Shown here in pieces: positions 9,654 to 18,376 of a stretch of DNA of 64,000 nt. The stretch is from contig NZ_AP029020.1 in the NCBI RefSeq assembly GCF_037101375.1, positions 300,915-364,914 of the forward strand, read 5' to 3'. Position 1 is the first letter of the stretch. Each line of letters opens with the position of its first letter. The notes beneath the pieces were generated by a model. It searched no databases. It was not told the origin of the DNA and worked only from the letters and a program-made list of their open reading frames with translations. A program made the position numbers and the translations under genes. This stretch comes from Acidovorax sp. DW039 (GTDB taxonomy: Bacteria > Pseudomonadota > Gammaproteobacteria > Burkholderiales > Burkholderiaceae_C).

Positions 9654-10162
9654 TGAACGCTGCCCCTGCCACCACCCCCATGAATGCAGCCACGTCGCGG
9701 GCTGGCGGCTTCATGGCAGAGCGCCTGCGTGCCAAGGGCTGGTCGATTCGGGACGCCGCGCAATACCTGGGGGTCTCGCGCCAGAGGCTGTACACCGTGT
9801 TTGATGACCCAGGCCGCGCCAGGCTGTGGGAGTGCGCCATCGCCGGAATGCCTGTGTGCACTGCTCAGATCAAGGAAGAGTTGCGTGCTTCACGCAAGGC
9901 CAGCGCCCAAGCCAAGCCAAAGCACGTAGCGCCCCCCAGCGAGCACCCCCCCGAGTTTGAGCCAGGCGATAAGGTCATCGCCATCAGGTCATCCGGTCTC
10001 GCAGACGAGGATGAGGAGGCGCTGATCGTGAGCGTGAGGGGAACCAAGAAGGCTGGGGACCTTGCCATTTTGGTGCAAGGTCCTTCGGGCGAAGACTGGC
10101 TCCCAGAAAAAGACTTCCACCATTACTTCTCGTCCACCGGCCTGAACACTTACCGTCCATAA
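9653..10162 (+). CDS. putative HTH DNA-binding protein in recombinase operon
   Basis: The 169-residue product has an N-terminal helix-turn-helix at about residues 24-50 (KGWSIRDAAQYLGVSRQRLYTVF), a basic linker, and a C-terminal acidic/beta domain with EFEPGDKVIAIRSSG and ILVQGPSGEDWLPEKDF. It probably acts as regulator or recombination accessory factor for the downstream tyrosine recombinase. Start overlaps the previous stop and its own stop is six bases before the next ATG, so the four genes read as one operon. Family not named with confidence. Confidence 0.7.
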   Translation: MNAAPATTPMNAATSRAGGFMAERLRAKGWSIRDAAQYLGVSRQRLYTVFDDPGRARLWECAIAGMPVCTAQIKEELRASRKASAQAKPKHVAPPSEHPPEFEPGDKVIAIRSSGLADEDEEALIVSVRGTKKAGDLAILVQGPSGEDWLPEKDFHHYFSSTGLNTYRP

Positions 10163-10168
10163 CAGCCC

Positions 10169-10702
10169 ATGAGCGACGACCGCAAAATCATTTTCCTGCG
10201 CACTGACGCAGACGGCTTGGCTAACTCCACAGGGGAGGTCCTTGTTGTGCTGGAGCTGTCCAGGCGCGAGATCGAAACCGGCAACATCGCCAGCGCTTTG
10301 GAGCGACTGATGGTGATGACAGACACCAAGCAAAACGCCCTGCGCTTTCAGGAATGCCTGCTTCTCAACGTCACCGGCTACGACGATGATCCCCGTGAAC
10401 TGGCCGAGGTCCCAGAGGTCAGACGCTTCATGGGAGCCCTGATTCAGCAGTGGCCGCACTGGATGTGGTTCCTGGCCAGGGACTCTGGCGCCATTCCGCT
10501 GCTCATGAGCTTGCTTTGTAAGGTACAGATCACCCGCATTGATGACATGGTGGGCATGGCCATCCTTGACAGAGAAGAGCTGAACGCGAAGATGAATGAT
10601 CTGCTGGAGCGTGGCGAGGCGATGTTCAGGGCATTCGAGATCAGCACAGCCCTCTCCCAGGCGTCAGCCATCAGTGCCCGAGCTGAGCTGAACATGCCAT
10701 GA
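10169..10702 (+). CDS. hypothetical protein of recombinase operon (CRR6-domain-like)
   Basis: This 177-residue soluble protein has a central GYDDDPRELAEVPEVRRFM then QWPHWMWFLARDSGAIPLL. That pattern recalls the chlororespiratory reduction 6 domain proteins found in bacterial mobile elements, whose bacterial role is unknown. I offer the name only as resemblance from memory. It lies six bases after the HTH gene, and its stop overlaps the integrase ATG by four bases, so translation of all three is coupled. Confidence 0.65.
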   Translation: MSDDRKIIFLRTDADGLANSTGEVLVVLELSRREIETGNIASALERLMVMTDTKQNALRFQECLLLNVTGYDDDPRELAEVPEVRRFMGALIQQWPHWMWFLARDSGAIPLLMSLLCKVQITRIDDMVGMAILDREELNAKMNDLLERGEAMFRAFEISTALSQASAISARAELNMP

Positions 10703-11850
10703 ACGACCTGACCCCTTACCACCATCCGATTAGGCCCCGTTCTGACGATGCCGCGTTGACGCTGATCACGCGGTACATCACCGACGATCTGGCAGCGATA
10801 CGGGCCTTTTTGGACACCTACTCCAACAAGTCACGCCACACGACCCGCTCCTACGAAAAAGAGTGCTACCGCTTCCTGGTGTGGCTGCGCGCCAGGCAAT
10901 CACCCGAGCCAGACTTGTTGCCCGAGGTGCAGCCGCAGGACATCAACGACTACCTGCAGTTTCTGAGAAGGCCCCGTCCCTTTGATGAGGAGTATCTACT
11001 CTCGCAGGGCTGGGACCATCAGCCGTTCAGAAAACCGCTGTCCGAAGAGTCCATCAAGCACACCGTCACGGTGCTGTTTCGGATGTACACGGCCATGCGA
11101 GAGCTTCGCCGCTCGCGCGATGTTCCCTACGCCATGTTCAATCCGGTCAAGCTCGCCCACGATGGCATCGCTGGCACCACGCAGGACGAAGATATCGAGC
11201 AAGCCCTGACAGATCAGGAGTGGGATGCAGTGCAGCGCGCAGTAGAGGCCCTGCCGCGCGACACCGAGCGTAATCAAAAGCACTACCACCGGGCCCGCTG
11301 GCTCACCCAGCTGCTTTACCGTGCCTACCTGCGGCGCGAAGAAGCGGCGCTTTTGACGATGGGGTGTTTCCAAGCGAGTCAAGACGGGTGGAACATCAAG
11401 TTTGTGGGCAAGGGCAACAAGAGGGCGAACATCGTTGCCACGGCCAAGCTCATGGACGAGCTGCGCCTGTACCGCACCTCACTGGGACTGCCCCCACTTC
11501 CAGCATACGGAGAGACCACTCCTGCCATTCTGGCTGTCACCGGCAAGGGAAAAGGTGTCAGCCACCAAGCCATCTATCTGATCTGCAAAGAAATCTTCGC
11601 AGCAGCAGCCGACCTGATAGAGCCAGAGGATGCGGCGGCAGCTGAGAGGCTGCGAAGGGCATCACCACACTGGATGCGGCATACCGGTGTTTCGCACTCA
11701 ATGGAGGCGGGTGTGGACCCTCGTTACGTCCAAGCTCAAGCACGGCACTCCAGTCTGAAAGTGACCGCTGTTTACGACCACAAGAAGCGTCGGGCTTGGA
11801 GAAACGCCCTCGAAGTGTCTACCGCCAAAGAGAAGCCGGTCGGGGAATAA
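10699..11850 (+). CDS. tyrosine recombinase / phage-type integrase
   Basis: A 383-residue site-specific recombinase. An N-terminal SAM-like core-binding region (NKSRHTTRSYEKECYRFLVWL, about 40-60) precedes the catalytic domain. Catalytic residues are visible: Arg in YRAYLRREEAALL, Lys in KGNKRANIV, the HWMRHTG box (HxxR), then ARHSSLKVTAVYDH with the second His and the nucleophilic Tyr. All parts are present, so it may be active. It is the last gene of the four-gene operon and converges on hipA. Likely it mobilised part of this accessory region; no attachment site was identified. Confidence 0.92.
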   Translation: MNDLTPYHHPIRPRSDDAALTLITRYITDDLAAIRAFLDTYSNKSRHTTRSYEKECYRFLVWLRARQSPEPDLLPEVQPQDINDYLQFLRRPRPFDEEYLLSQGWDHQPFRKPLSEESIKHTVTVLFRMYTAMRELRRSRDVPYAMFNPVKLAHDGIAGTTQDEDIEQALTDQEWDAVQRAVEALPRDTERNQKHYHRARWLTQLLYRAYLRREEAALLTMGCFQASQDGWNIKFVGKGNKRANIVATAKLMDELRLYRTSLGLPPLPAYGETTPAILAVTGKGKGVSHQAIYLICKEIFAAAADLIEPEDAAAAERLRRASPHWMRHTGVSHSMEAGVDPRYVQAQARHSSLKVTAVYDHKKRRAWRNALEVSTAKEKPVGE

Positions 11851-11944
11851 AAAAAGGGATCTGTCACCATATCATGCTGATGGCTGTGATGCGAAACCGT
11901 GCCCAGTCGCGATTTCCAAGGGTTCGAGAACGCTCTCAAGAACT

Positions 11945-13324
11945 TTAGCGCCGGAAACCCCGTAGCGTATTTTCGAGCTCTGGAGATGCAATTTGGTCCA
12001 ACCTCCGAATAGCCCCCTCGAGGTATGCCATGTCCTTTTGAGAGGCACCAAACTTCTCGAAAAATGGCTTCCACGCACGAGCCACCAGCCACACCTCGTG
12101 CAGCGCCTTCAGCGCTTCCATCCTGCTCGAAAAGTATACCGCCCAGTGGGTCATGAGGTTGTCCAGGGTGGCTAGCCTACCCCTTTCCCCAACCTCCAAG
12201 TGCAGCATCCGTTCCTGGGCAACAACGCTCATAGGGAGTACGTCATAGAGCGGGCTGAGCGTCCATCCTTTGGCTGCGACCTGGTACAGGAATCCATGAT
12301 TACGCAAGTGGTCATCAGTGTTAGTGACGAAGATGTTGAGAGCCTGACGCTTAAACAGCTCACGCAAGTCGCGCGCAAGGTACCTGGGGAGCGCGCGGGC
12401 ACGCATTTGCTCAGCCAAGGCCTTGTAGGAGCTACGTATTGCGTCATGTTCATCGATGCCCATGAGTGTGAGTGCCGAGCAAAACCCTATGCGGCCTTCA
12501 ATAGACTCCAGACTAGGTCCCTTCAACGGCTCCCAACTCTCTTTGTCGGGGTCAGGAACGACCCCAGGCTCTGCCCAGTAGCGGTCGAATCGCCGGATGA
12601 ACAGTACCTTGGTATCGCATACCTGCTTGACCTCTATGGGAGGCACACGAAGTCCCGCGGCACGCGCAAGCTCCATTGCACCAGCTTCGAGGACAGCGTT
12701 ACAGGCGCGGTCTGATTTGGATGGGAACTTGGCGAGCCAGAGAACACCGTCATCGGTGCGCACGGAAGCTTTAGGACGCGCGCCGCCGGCGCTCCCAAGG
12801 CTTCCGAAGTATATGGCGAGGTCCTCCCCGACGGGTTCCTCATTCTCGATGCGGTCTGCCGCCTCCAGAAGGCGCGTCAGGTCCATCTCGGCAGACACCG
12901 GGGCCGTAGCCTCGGAGTCTCGCGCGAGGCGCACATCCAAGGCACCCACCCGGTCTGAGCCCGCTTCCAAGAGATAGGCCACTTCCGGCAACTTGTTTAC
13001 AGTTACTTTGAGCTTATTCTCAATGACCCTACGCCCCCAGGCATCAGGGGCAGCGTCGCGGATACCCCCGAACTCCGTGAGTCCAGCCAAGACGAAGCGC
13101 TTGGCCCCACCTTCCTCATCCTTCAGTGGCAAGGCGACGGGGTCCACCTCGACTGCGTAGGGGCGCTGCACATAGCGCTTGCCGTAGACGAATACCGGCT
13201 GCATGGTGTTGGCACCCTCCAGCGAACCCGCTGGTACGAAGCCAGCGCCATGCTCATCCGCCACGTATGCGAACACAAAAACGTCACTGGGAGGACGGGC
13301 GTAGGGGTTACGGTCAAAAGTCAT
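11945..13324 (-). CDS. hipA: HipA-family toxin kinase
   Basis: The 459-residue serine/threonine kinase belongs to the HipA family, whose classic member phosphorylates glutamyl-tRNA synthetase to stop growth. Seen here: an N-terminal HipA_N-like domain (GLTEFGGIRDAAPDAWGRRVIE), ATP-binding lysine in GVLWLAKFPSKSD, catalytic FVTNTDDHLRNHGFLY loop and metal-binding LSPLYDVLP. ATG 13324 is chosen over TTG 13339. It overlaps the antitoxin gene by 11 bases, as is usual for hipBA. All kinase motifs are intact, so it is probably functional; its target may differ from that of E. coli HipA. Confidence 0.92.
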   Translation of the reverse strand: MTFDRNPYARPPSDVFVFAYVADEHGAGFVPAGSLEGANTMQPVFVYGKRYVQRPYAVEVDPVALPLKDEEGGAKRFVLAGLTEFGGIRDAAPDAWGRRVIENKLKVTVNKLPEVAYLLEAGSDRVGALDVRLARDSEATAPVSAEMDLTRLLEAADRIENEEPVGEDLAIYFGSLGSAGGARPKASVRTDDGVLWLAKFPSKSDRACNAVLEAGAMELARAAGLRVPPIEVKQVCDTKVLFIRRFDRYWAEPGVVPDPDKESWEPLKGPSLESIEGRIGFCSALTLMGIDEHDAIRSSYKALAEQMRARALPRYLARDLRELFKRQALNIFVTNTDDHLRNHGFLYQVAAKGWTLSPLYDVLPMSVVAQERMLHLEVGERGRLATLDNLMTHWAVYFSSRMEALKALHEVWLVARAWKPFFEKFGASQKDMAYLEGAIRRLDQIASPELENTLRGFRR

Positions 13325-13763
13325 ATGGGTCTTTTTCAACCTTGCGCATGGCGGTCATTTCGGTAGATTGCCCAGCATCAGACCTAAAGGTCGCTGTGGA
13401 CCCACTTTTGTTACCAAAAGTGGAGACTGCGATCTTGCGTCTGGCGCTTGCATTCGACTTGTAGACGCGCTGGATGAGGGGAGCCTCATTGAAAACACGC
13501 ACCGCCGCCGACTTGTCTGTCAGTAAGCCAACCAGGGTCAGCTCGGGCTCTAGGGCATGTAAGTAGCGCAGGACCTGCGAGAGCGTTCGGCTTTCGTCCC
13601 CCTTCTCCAGTAGCACCGCGGTGGACCTAGAAACACCTGCGCGCGCTGCCGCCTCACTCTGGGTCATGCTGCGCGCAATGCGCAGTTTGCGGAGATGGGC
13701 GCCAATCTGCTCTGCCTCTTTCAGGCGGACATCAGGCGTGCGGAGTGATTCGTCGTACTTCAT
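13314..13763 (-). CDS. hipB: HipB-like XRE antitoxin
   Basis: A 149-residue antitoxin and repressor with an XRE helix-turn-helix at about residues 20-60 (LRIARSMTQSEAAARAGVSRSTAVLLEKG). A longer C-terminal tail with a basic SNASARRKIA stretch is expected to contact HipA. The start MKYDES at 13763 keeps the HTH whole. It precedes and overlaps hipA on the minus strand. The palindrome about 85 bases upstream is the obvious candidate for its binding site. Most HipB proteins are shorter (~90 residues), so the extra C-terminal half is notable. Confidence 0.9.
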   Translation of the reverse strand: MKYDESLRTPDVRLKEAEQIGAHLRKLRIARSMTQSEAAARAGVSRSTAVLLEKGDESRTLSQVLRYLHALEPELTLVGLLTDKSAAVRVFNEAPLIQRVYKSNASARRKIAVSTFGNKSGSTATFRSDAGQSTEMTAMRKVEKDPYDF

Positions 13764-13847
13764 AGATATCCCGCAAAGGTAGAACCCCGTTGCTGCAAGG
13801 TGGCAGAAACCGGCCGGGCTTTGACGTTGCGTTGGGCAGATGGCAGC

Positions 13848-13894
13848 GTCTGCAATTACAGTCCTTGTTCGGAACAAAGGCTGTGATTGCAGAC
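13848..13894. promoter_or_regulatory. 47-bp near-perfect palindrome upstream of hipBA
   Basis: The arms begin GTCTGCAAT and close with ATTGCAGAC around a TTGTTCGGAACAA centre; only a few positions break the symmetry. It lies 85 bases before hipB on the upstream side, has no T-tract, and is therefore more likely an operator than a terminator. HipB binding is inferred from position. Confidence 0.6.
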
Positions 13895-14213
13895 ATATTT
13901 TCACCAAAACCCGATGATAGTCAAACTCATGCCAGGATCTTTAATGTCGCTAATAACAATCACTAAGTAGCTCGCAGACTGCGATTGGCGACATAGTTTT
14001 CATTGTTTATGTGGATCTGCCCCAGTCCTAGCGACATAGCTGATACCGCAACAATGGAGCGTTTACGGACGAAGATGGGCTGGAGTGTTTTGACGCGGGT
14101 ATGGCTCACGCTGCTGCAGTAACCGAAATCAGCTGCTCCTTCGAGGAGGGCGGATGCTGGACACTGGCGGCAGTGGCGCACAGGTTGTTCTCTGAAATAG
14201 GTAACCGGTTGGA
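13895..14213. other. intergenic region, nothing recognised
   Basis: AT-mixed sequence with two GCGACATAG copies (about 13,987 and 14,031) but no coding frame I trust. It separates hipBA from plasmid-like remnants. Confidence 0.4.
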
Positions 14214-14387
14214 GTGCACTACCAAGCTGAAAACTTCATGCATGCCTGGGCGGCGTTAGATGACATCGGCGACCCTAGCATCAAGCTGAACGATCGTGAG
14301 GAGATGCTCATTGCGGACAGGAACGCAATGGAGTGGCTTGCAGCCGAACACGGAAATGAGTTAACCGGCTTTTACAACGACCACTAG
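14214..14387 (+). CDS. small hypothetical protein
   Basis: A 57-residue frame from GTG 14214 to TAG 14385. The product reads VHYQAENFMHAWAAL, then DDIGDPSIKLNDREEM and ends LAAEHGNELTGFYNDH. Residue use is protein-like, acidic and free of low complexity, which is why I list it. No family recognised. It could also be the tail of a larger lost gene because the open frame begins just after a stop at 14,202. Confidence 0.35.
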   Translation: MHYQAENFMHAWAALDDIGDPSIKLNDREEMLIADRNAMEWLAAEHGNELTGFYNDH

Positions 14388-14437
14388 AACATGGAGCTTA
14401 AAGAGGTAAGCCCGCACCTAAAGGCTCGACTTGAGGT

Positions 14438-14659
14438 CTAGCCGAAAGTGTGCAGCTTGTGCCCACGTTTGATCAGGTAGGCCATCACATTCACAAAGCG
14501 TCTCCTCGCCACCTCCAGGTCTGCGAAGAGTTCCTGACGACGACCATGCCTGCGGCTGCTCTGTCCATACCAGTGCCGATTGATGACGCATCCCTCAAAG
14601 AGGTTCACATCCAGCGAGAGGATGCAGAGTCTGTGGCCACGAACGAACACCTGCTGCAT
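14438..14659 (-). CDS. hypothetical protein
   Basis: A 73-residue frame that starts 17 bases after the stop of the preceding minus-strand gene. The C-terminal half (ELFADLEVARRRFVNVMAYL) has helical, coding-like character. No family recognised; may be part of the same plasmid-derived minus-strand block as the ParM-like remnant. Confidence 0.3.
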   Translation of the reverse strand: MQQVFVRGHRLCILSLDVNLFEGCVINRHWYGQSSRRHGRRQELFADLEVARRRFVNVMAYLIKRGHKLHTFG

Positions 14660-14676
14660 GATCTGGCTCGCAGCGA

Positions 14677-15103
14677 TCAGTCCTTGGGGGCTGCCTTCGC
14701 GGCACCGCGTGAGCGTCGGCGCACTGCGTCAATGGCGACATCCGCACTGGTAGCTGCCTTGATGTTCTCGTGGAACTCGGGCACGTAGGACCAGCCCAGC
14801 ACACAGTTGGGGTAGGCAGCCACTGGCGAGCCACGCTCATCAATGATGATCTCCATCCCGCCTTGCTCCAGGATTTGCCCGTAGGTCACCGTGGTGCTGG
14901 GCTGCAGGAATCGCATCAAGCCCTATGGCCTCCAAGTAGCGCGTGGAACTGCCAGCGAGCAGCTCGATGTACTGGCCCTCATGCTTGCCAGACCACTTGC
15001 GCACTGCAATGGCCACCCTGGTTTTCATAGGGGGAATACCCACCTTGTATTCAAATGACAGTGACGGTTTTGGGGCCCTCGGTTTTTCTCTAGACGTTGC
15101 CAT
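14677..15103 (-). pseudogene. hypothetical gene split across two frames
   Basis: Two overlapping frames look like one protein. The first (15103 inward) begins MATSREKPRAPKPSLSFEYK and runs through RVAIAVRKWSGKHEGQYIELLAG to YLEAIG. The second (from 14919) continues MRFLQPSTTVTYGQILEQGG and ends near EFHENIKAATSADVAIDAVRR. A single-base slip near 14,915 would join them into ~142 residues. Alternatively they are two overlapping genes. Family not recognised. The setting, between ParM-like and MobI-like genes, suggests a plasmid or conjugative-element protein. Confidence 0.4.
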
Positions 15104-15154
15104 ATTTATTTTCCCAAGAATCGGGCGAAACTGCGAACGCCCTTACCCACTTTG

Positions 15155-15280
15155 TTATTCGAGGGGCTGAGCAGAGGAGACGGAATCTACTGGCGCGGAG
15201 ATGTCGGCCACACGAGGTTTTTTGAGAGCCGATTCGGATTTGGCATGTGTCTGCACTGCAATACATTGCAAACGGAGCAT
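15155..15280 (-). CDS. very small hypothetical protein
   Basis: A 41-residue frame, MLRLQCIAVQTHAKSESAL then KKPRVADISAPVDSVSS, ending AQPLE. It sits upstream of and on the same strand as the split gene at 14677-15103. It could be the last part of a decayed gene following the ParM-like remnant. Low confidence. Confidence 0.25.
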   Translation of the reverse strand: MLRLQCIAVQTHAKSESALKKPRVADISAPVDSVSSAQPLE

Positions 15281-15375
15281 CAGAGTGCGCGGGCTGGGCA
15301 CTCTCAAATTACTTGCGCATACCCGAAGAAACGACCGCGCCCATCTGGTTGATGGCTGCCTTCAATGCGAAAGAA

Positions 15376-15840
15376 CTATTGTCCAAATGCAATCCCAAAT
15401 TGGTAAGACCGCTTAACCGCTAAGCGCCCATACGCGCTGGGGTTGCTTTGAGCACACTGAACAATATGGAAGGGCACCCATCCGCAAAATTTTTTATTTG
15501 CAGGTTTCATATTCACATTGCACTCAACAGTGAATCGCTTGCGTAGTTCTTCGCGCAACGATTCATCTTGAAATTGAGAAACGGGCAGCTCAGTCACCAG
15601 CAGGTCAATTTTCTTTTTACAAATCAACAGCAAGCCTGCGTGGAACAGTACCTTATATGAATCTGCTTTTTGGTATTCAGTGTGCAGTGAGCGTTCCCAC
15701 ATTTCGGCGTGATCAGTGGATACCCTGCCACCACTCTTGGCCACATTCACATGCAGGGAGTCATCTTGCTTTTTCCCGTCAAAATGGCTACCAAAATGCG
15801 CTTTGGGTGCAACACCCGTTGGGTGAATGACGGTTGTCAC
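15376..15840 (-). pseudogene. ParM/StbA-like plasmid-segregation actin, decayed fragment
   Basis: The middle of this 154-residue frame (IDLLVTELPVSQFQDESLREELRKRF) matches the conserved region of ParM/StbA actin-like ATPases that push plasmid copies apart. Upstream, HAEMWERSLHTEYQKADSYKVLFHAGLL also fits. The N-terminal ATP-binding DxGxxxxK motif is missing, and sequence after about residue 105 no longer resembles the family, so it is a truncated leftover. Its neighbours (repeat array and MobI-like gene) support plasmid or ICE ancestry. Family call is from memory of the motif. Confidence 0.55.
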
Positions 15841-16129
15841 CTCATCCTCTGATATGCAAAATCCGGTTTTGAGATTTTAATATACGATATTTTTCCATAC
15901 AAAATAAACTGTTGCAGTTATTTAAACAAATCGCCAATGCTTGCATATTTGTTGCATCGAAAGTGGCGTTTGTGCGACTTTTGTCGCCCCCCAGCATCCC
16001 TTGATCATCTCCCAAGTAGGCCTATTCTGTCTCCCTACGCTCAGCACGTCTATGGCGGTTGGCGAAGGAGGAGGGAGATATGGTATCTCTGTCAGTTCAA
16101 CTGCGAGCAAGATGAAGAACAAGCGCAAT

Positions 16130-16492
16130 CATCCTATTAGGATGAAATTATAGGGGTACTTTCATCCTGAAGAGCTGTAGACATCCGTCCTCCTTGTACA
16201 AGTCTATTGCACTGACTACATCCTATTAGGATGAATAGGCACGGTACTTTCATCCTGACCTCATTGCGGGCATCATTCGTTATCGAAGTGCTCCGCAAGA
16301 GCCAAAACGGTGGTCTAGTCGGATGAATTTGACCGGTACTTACATCCTAATAGGATGAAGCACTTTTTCACAATCCCCTGAAAGCTATCTGCTACATCCT
16401 ATTAGGATGAATATATAGGGTACTTTCATCCCGGAAAACTTGCTGTTTTGAGCAAATCCCGCCAGGATGCATGTACCGGGTACCTCCATCCA
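16130..16492. repeat. five nested inverted/direct repeats, candidate oriT or iteron region
   Basis: A unit recurs about every 80-90 bases: a 15-bp palindrome CATCCTATTAGGATG (16130, 16219, variant at 16343, 16395), coupled to GGTACTTTCATCC 10-15 bases away (16155, 16243, variant 16335, 16419). The two parts also pair with each other as GGATGAA / TTCATCC. The fifth unit (16464-16491) is a weaker version. The array ends 11 bases before the MobI-like gene. In SXT/IncC elements oriT lies directly upstream of mobI, so an origin of transfer is my leading interpretation; partition site, iteron origin or operator remain possible. Confidence 0.75.
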
Positions 16493-16502
16493 CGGTAAAT
16501 AG

Positions 16503-16997
16503 ATGAATCTACCCCGAACTGAAGCCGAGCGCTATGAAGATGCCATGACCGCACTGGAGACCTGCATCATGGAGCTGTACAACCAGGCAGTCACGGCTGC
16601 CGATGACTACATGGCCTTTGTAGACCGTGAGGAGGCCAGGGCGACAGGCTGGGAGTCTCGAGCCACACTGCAGCTGTCATGCGTTCCACGTGGCAATCAC
16701 TTGGATCTGAAATGGACTGGTGTCAGATGGTACGGACCAAAGAACAATCGAAAGATGGCTCGTGTTCGAATCACCACTGTAGGTGAAACTATGTCTTATT
16801 CAAAAGATAAGTTGACTCCGTTTGCCAAAGAATGGGAAATCGACAAGGTGATGGAGACTGAAGCCAAATTGCATGCGATAAGACGAAAAGCAAAACACAT
16901 CGTTAAGTCGATGACGTATGTGAGAAACGCACTCAAAGTCTACAAGGCCAACGGAGGAGGCGATGAAGATATTTCGGAAGAGGATTCGGCCAAATAG
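16503..16997 (+). CDS. MobI-like conjugative transfer protein
   Basis: A 164-residue soluble, helix-rich protein. A long N-terminal helix (YEDAMTALETCIMELYNQAV) is followed by LDLKWTGVRWYG, then SYSKDKLTPFAKEWEIDKVMETE and KLHAIRRKAKHIVKSM. The order Trp-rich strand, Tyr/Leu-Lys linker, WE..v..tE..l..IRr resembles MobI, the accessory protein that starts transfer of SXT/R391 ICEs and IncC plasmids. No relaxase is in the window. Starts 11 bases after the repeat array, which could also be its operator. The acidic C-terminus (GGDEDISEEDS) is unusual. The match is from recollection of the family pattern and needs a profile search. Confidence 0.5.
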   Translation: MNLPRTEAERYEDAMTALETCIMELYNQAVTAADDYMAFVDREEARATGWESRATLQLSCVPRGNHLDLKWTGVRWYGPKNNRKMARVRITTVGETMSYSKDKLTPFAKEWEIDKVMETEAKLHAIRRKAKHIVKSMTYVRNALKVYKANGGGDEDISEEDSAK

Positions 16998-17000
16998 GTC

Positions 17001-17238
17001 CTATGTAAATGCATGAGATACCACTCTTAAAACTACGAGGACTTGTTTTCACGCAAGGAATCATGCGTCCGAAATCCTATGAGATGCATGTGGTTTTTGT
17101 ATTCGTAGCCTCATGTCTTGGTTTTGCGGCTGTGTTCCTTTCCTTCCTGCCCCCTCATCACCCTTTCTTCACGGCTTTCACGTATGCGATCCGGCGTTTA
17201 TTGTGGCCCCAAGCTCAGTCTCTATGTAAATGTATGAA
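17001..17238 (+). repeat. pair of short direct repeats 221 bp apart
   Basis: CTATGTAAATGCATGA at 17001 and CTATGTAAATGTATGA at 17222 differ by one base. The stretch between contains a 78-codon frame with a hydrophobic helix, but I do not trust it as a gene. Possible recombination scar or regulator sites. Confidence 0.4.
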
Positions 17239-17244
17239 TCTATG

Positions 17245-17985
17245 AGTGCATGGTGAGGGCCTTTTCCCTCTACTCGCCCTTAAAATGAACCCACGATCTT
17301 TCCCGGTTTTGGGCTTTTGTTTTTCTTGCGTTTCGCCTGAAATTTCGATGGAGTTTTGCCTTTCTCTCCCTTCGAATCGCCTTTGGTCCTTCTCCCCGGA
17401 TTTAATTTACTTCCCCGGCCCGAGACTGAATTCCCTTCCTTGGGTATTCTTTATTCTCCCTCTCGATTGGAATCCAGTCCTTTTACGCACGAGCTCCCTT
17501 ACGCCCGCTGCATGCCTTTCTTGGGTTCGGGGCTACCTTTGATTCTGGTTTTGGGTTTGAAGTTGGAGGTTTTACGCTCAGGCTTTGAATCAAGCCTCCC
17601 TCGCGAATCAGATTAACCGCTGACTTCGGTGCTCCAGCCCCAAGTCTTTGGTACCCTGTTGAGCCGACGACCGCCCGGCGAGAAACTTCGCCCGCATGCT
17701 TCAACTCCATGCCAAGGACATTTTTGGGTGTTTCTGTGCAGAGGTCGCTGACGACCTTACCGTCTTCAAAATCTTGCACCTGCGGCAGAGGGCATTCTTT
17801 CCTCGGTATGGAAGGCGATATTCTCGGCGACCGGGGCTTGAGGTATGCCTTCGGCCTTGTATTCATTGAGGAACTCCACGCAGCGGGAATCGTCGGGATC
17901 GAGGAAGCGCTGCAAACTATGCTGGAACCGATACCAGCCACCGAGAGCTAAAAATCGACGCCCCCACCTCGTAAGATTCCTCACC
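17245..17985. other. pyrimidine-skewed block with degenerate minus-strand frames
   Basis: From 17,245 to about 17,610 the + strand is strikingly rich in C and T runs. On the minus strand, 17,766-17,985 reads WYRFQHSLQRFLDPDDSRC then EYKAEGIPQAPVAENIAF like a real protein, and the neighbouring frame continues past it (VSDLCTETPKNVLGMELK, 17,640-17,760). This looks like the C-terminal part of a decayed gene with a frameshift near 17,770. I cannot name it. Confidence 0.3.
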
Positions 17986-18258
17986 ATGACTACCAAACCC
18001 ACCTGGACACAGGAAGCACTTGAACAAACGCCTTGGGCGAAAGAGTTCAAGAAGGAAGCGCCAGTCAGTTATGCCACGGCCATCCGCTATGCCCTGGAAG
18101 ACAGGCTGGAGGTGATCATTGAGCACACCACCGAATCAGCTGAGCCGCAATGGGTCATCCGTGTGCTGGACGATCCCTCGTTCTGGATGGACGCTGTACC
18201 AACCAAAGCAGCGGCGGTGCAACTCAGCCGAGAGATGGGTTGGAAGATCGTCCAGTAG
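17986..18258 (+). CDS. small hypothetical protein
   Basis: A 90-residue soluble protein starting MTTKPTWTQEALEQTPWAKEF and ending QLSREMGWKIVQ. ATG 17986 follows a weak purine stretch. Composition is normal and the frame lacks rare features, so it is probably a real gene. It diverges from the decayed minus-strand frame. No family recognised. Confidence 0.55.
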   Translation: MTTKPTWTQEALEQTPWAKEFKKEAPVSYATAIRYALEDRLEVIIEHTTESAEPQWVIRVLDDPSFWMDAVPTKAAAVQLSREMGWKIVQ

Positions 18259-18376
18259 CTGTTGGGATACATCCGCACACTATCGGCCGATACACCCTCG
18301 GCGTTTCCAAAATACATAACCGCCAGAGACATGAGCCCATGGCGGCTTGCTCCGGAGGAGATCGAACGAGCGATAC

